A stretch of DNA of 64,000 nucleotides from Archilochus colubris (Eukaryota > Chordata > Aves > Apodiformes > Trochilidae): contig CM041084.1 in the NCBI GenBank assembly GCA_023079485.1, positions 12,894,609-12,958,608 on the forward strand, written 5' to 3'. Of the stretch, positions 63,967-64,000 are shown piece after piece; the first letter of the stretch is position 1, and the number at the start of each line of letters is the position of its first letter. The notes below the pieces were generated by a model. It made no database searches, was not told the origin of the DNA, and was given only the letters and a program-made list of their open reading frames with translations. Both the position numbers and the translations under genes were made by a program.

Positions 63967-64000
63967 AAAATAAATAACCCTAAAAATAAATATTTCTATT
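63967..64000. other. AT-rich flank at window edge
   Basis: AAAATAAATAACCCTAAAAA and similar text right of the LTR. There is no polypurine tract or retroviral internal sequence, so the LTR does not appear to be joined to a provirus on this side. Confidence 0.6.

Overview
The window looks like non-coding nuclear DNA from a bird. The main evidence is a set of CR1 LINE 3' ends with avian-type tails. They read ATTCTATGATT-like on the + strand, or AATCATAGAAT followed by GGTTGGAAGGGACC-like text when inverted. A 666-bp element at the right edge has the start, end and internal layout of avian ERVL-type LTRs. Faint MIR-like SINE relics are also present, and nothing resembles Alu or L1. The species cannot be named from the sequence. 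By eye the DNA is AT-rich and CpG-poor. It carries many short homopolymer and A-rich tracts.

No protein-coding gene, coding exon, tRNA or rRNA could be supported. The longest open frames are 146, 129, 122 and 122 codons. They show no recognisable domain, and some are explained by compositional bias: an A-rich tract, or a locally GC-rich patch with few stops. The window is best read as a gene desert or the inside of a very large intron.

Layout: 1-8190 is unique AT-rich sequence with one long poly-T. 8191-8668 is an eroded CR1 on the + strand. 14944-15123 is a striking 180-bp palindromic (foldback) element with two 53-bp arms at 49/53 identity, flanked by TA. It is followed by a probable MIR relic at 15219-15318. 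CR1 tails lie at 21180, 27120 (weak), 51079 and 55466 on the + strand, and at 35970, 38365 and 46939 on the - strand. The best-preserved CR1, with traces of the reverse transcriptase C-terminus, is at 59885-60648. GC-richer patches stand out at 33440-33800, 38040-38105 and 46440-46690. An array of TTATAacGGACA-like motifs lies at 28604-28710. The window ends with a probable solo ERVL-type LTR on the - strand at 63301-63966.

There are no genes here to act together. The content is mostly decayed mobile elements and unique sequence. The palindromic element is the most unusual structure. No new functional system can be demonstrated from this sequence alone.
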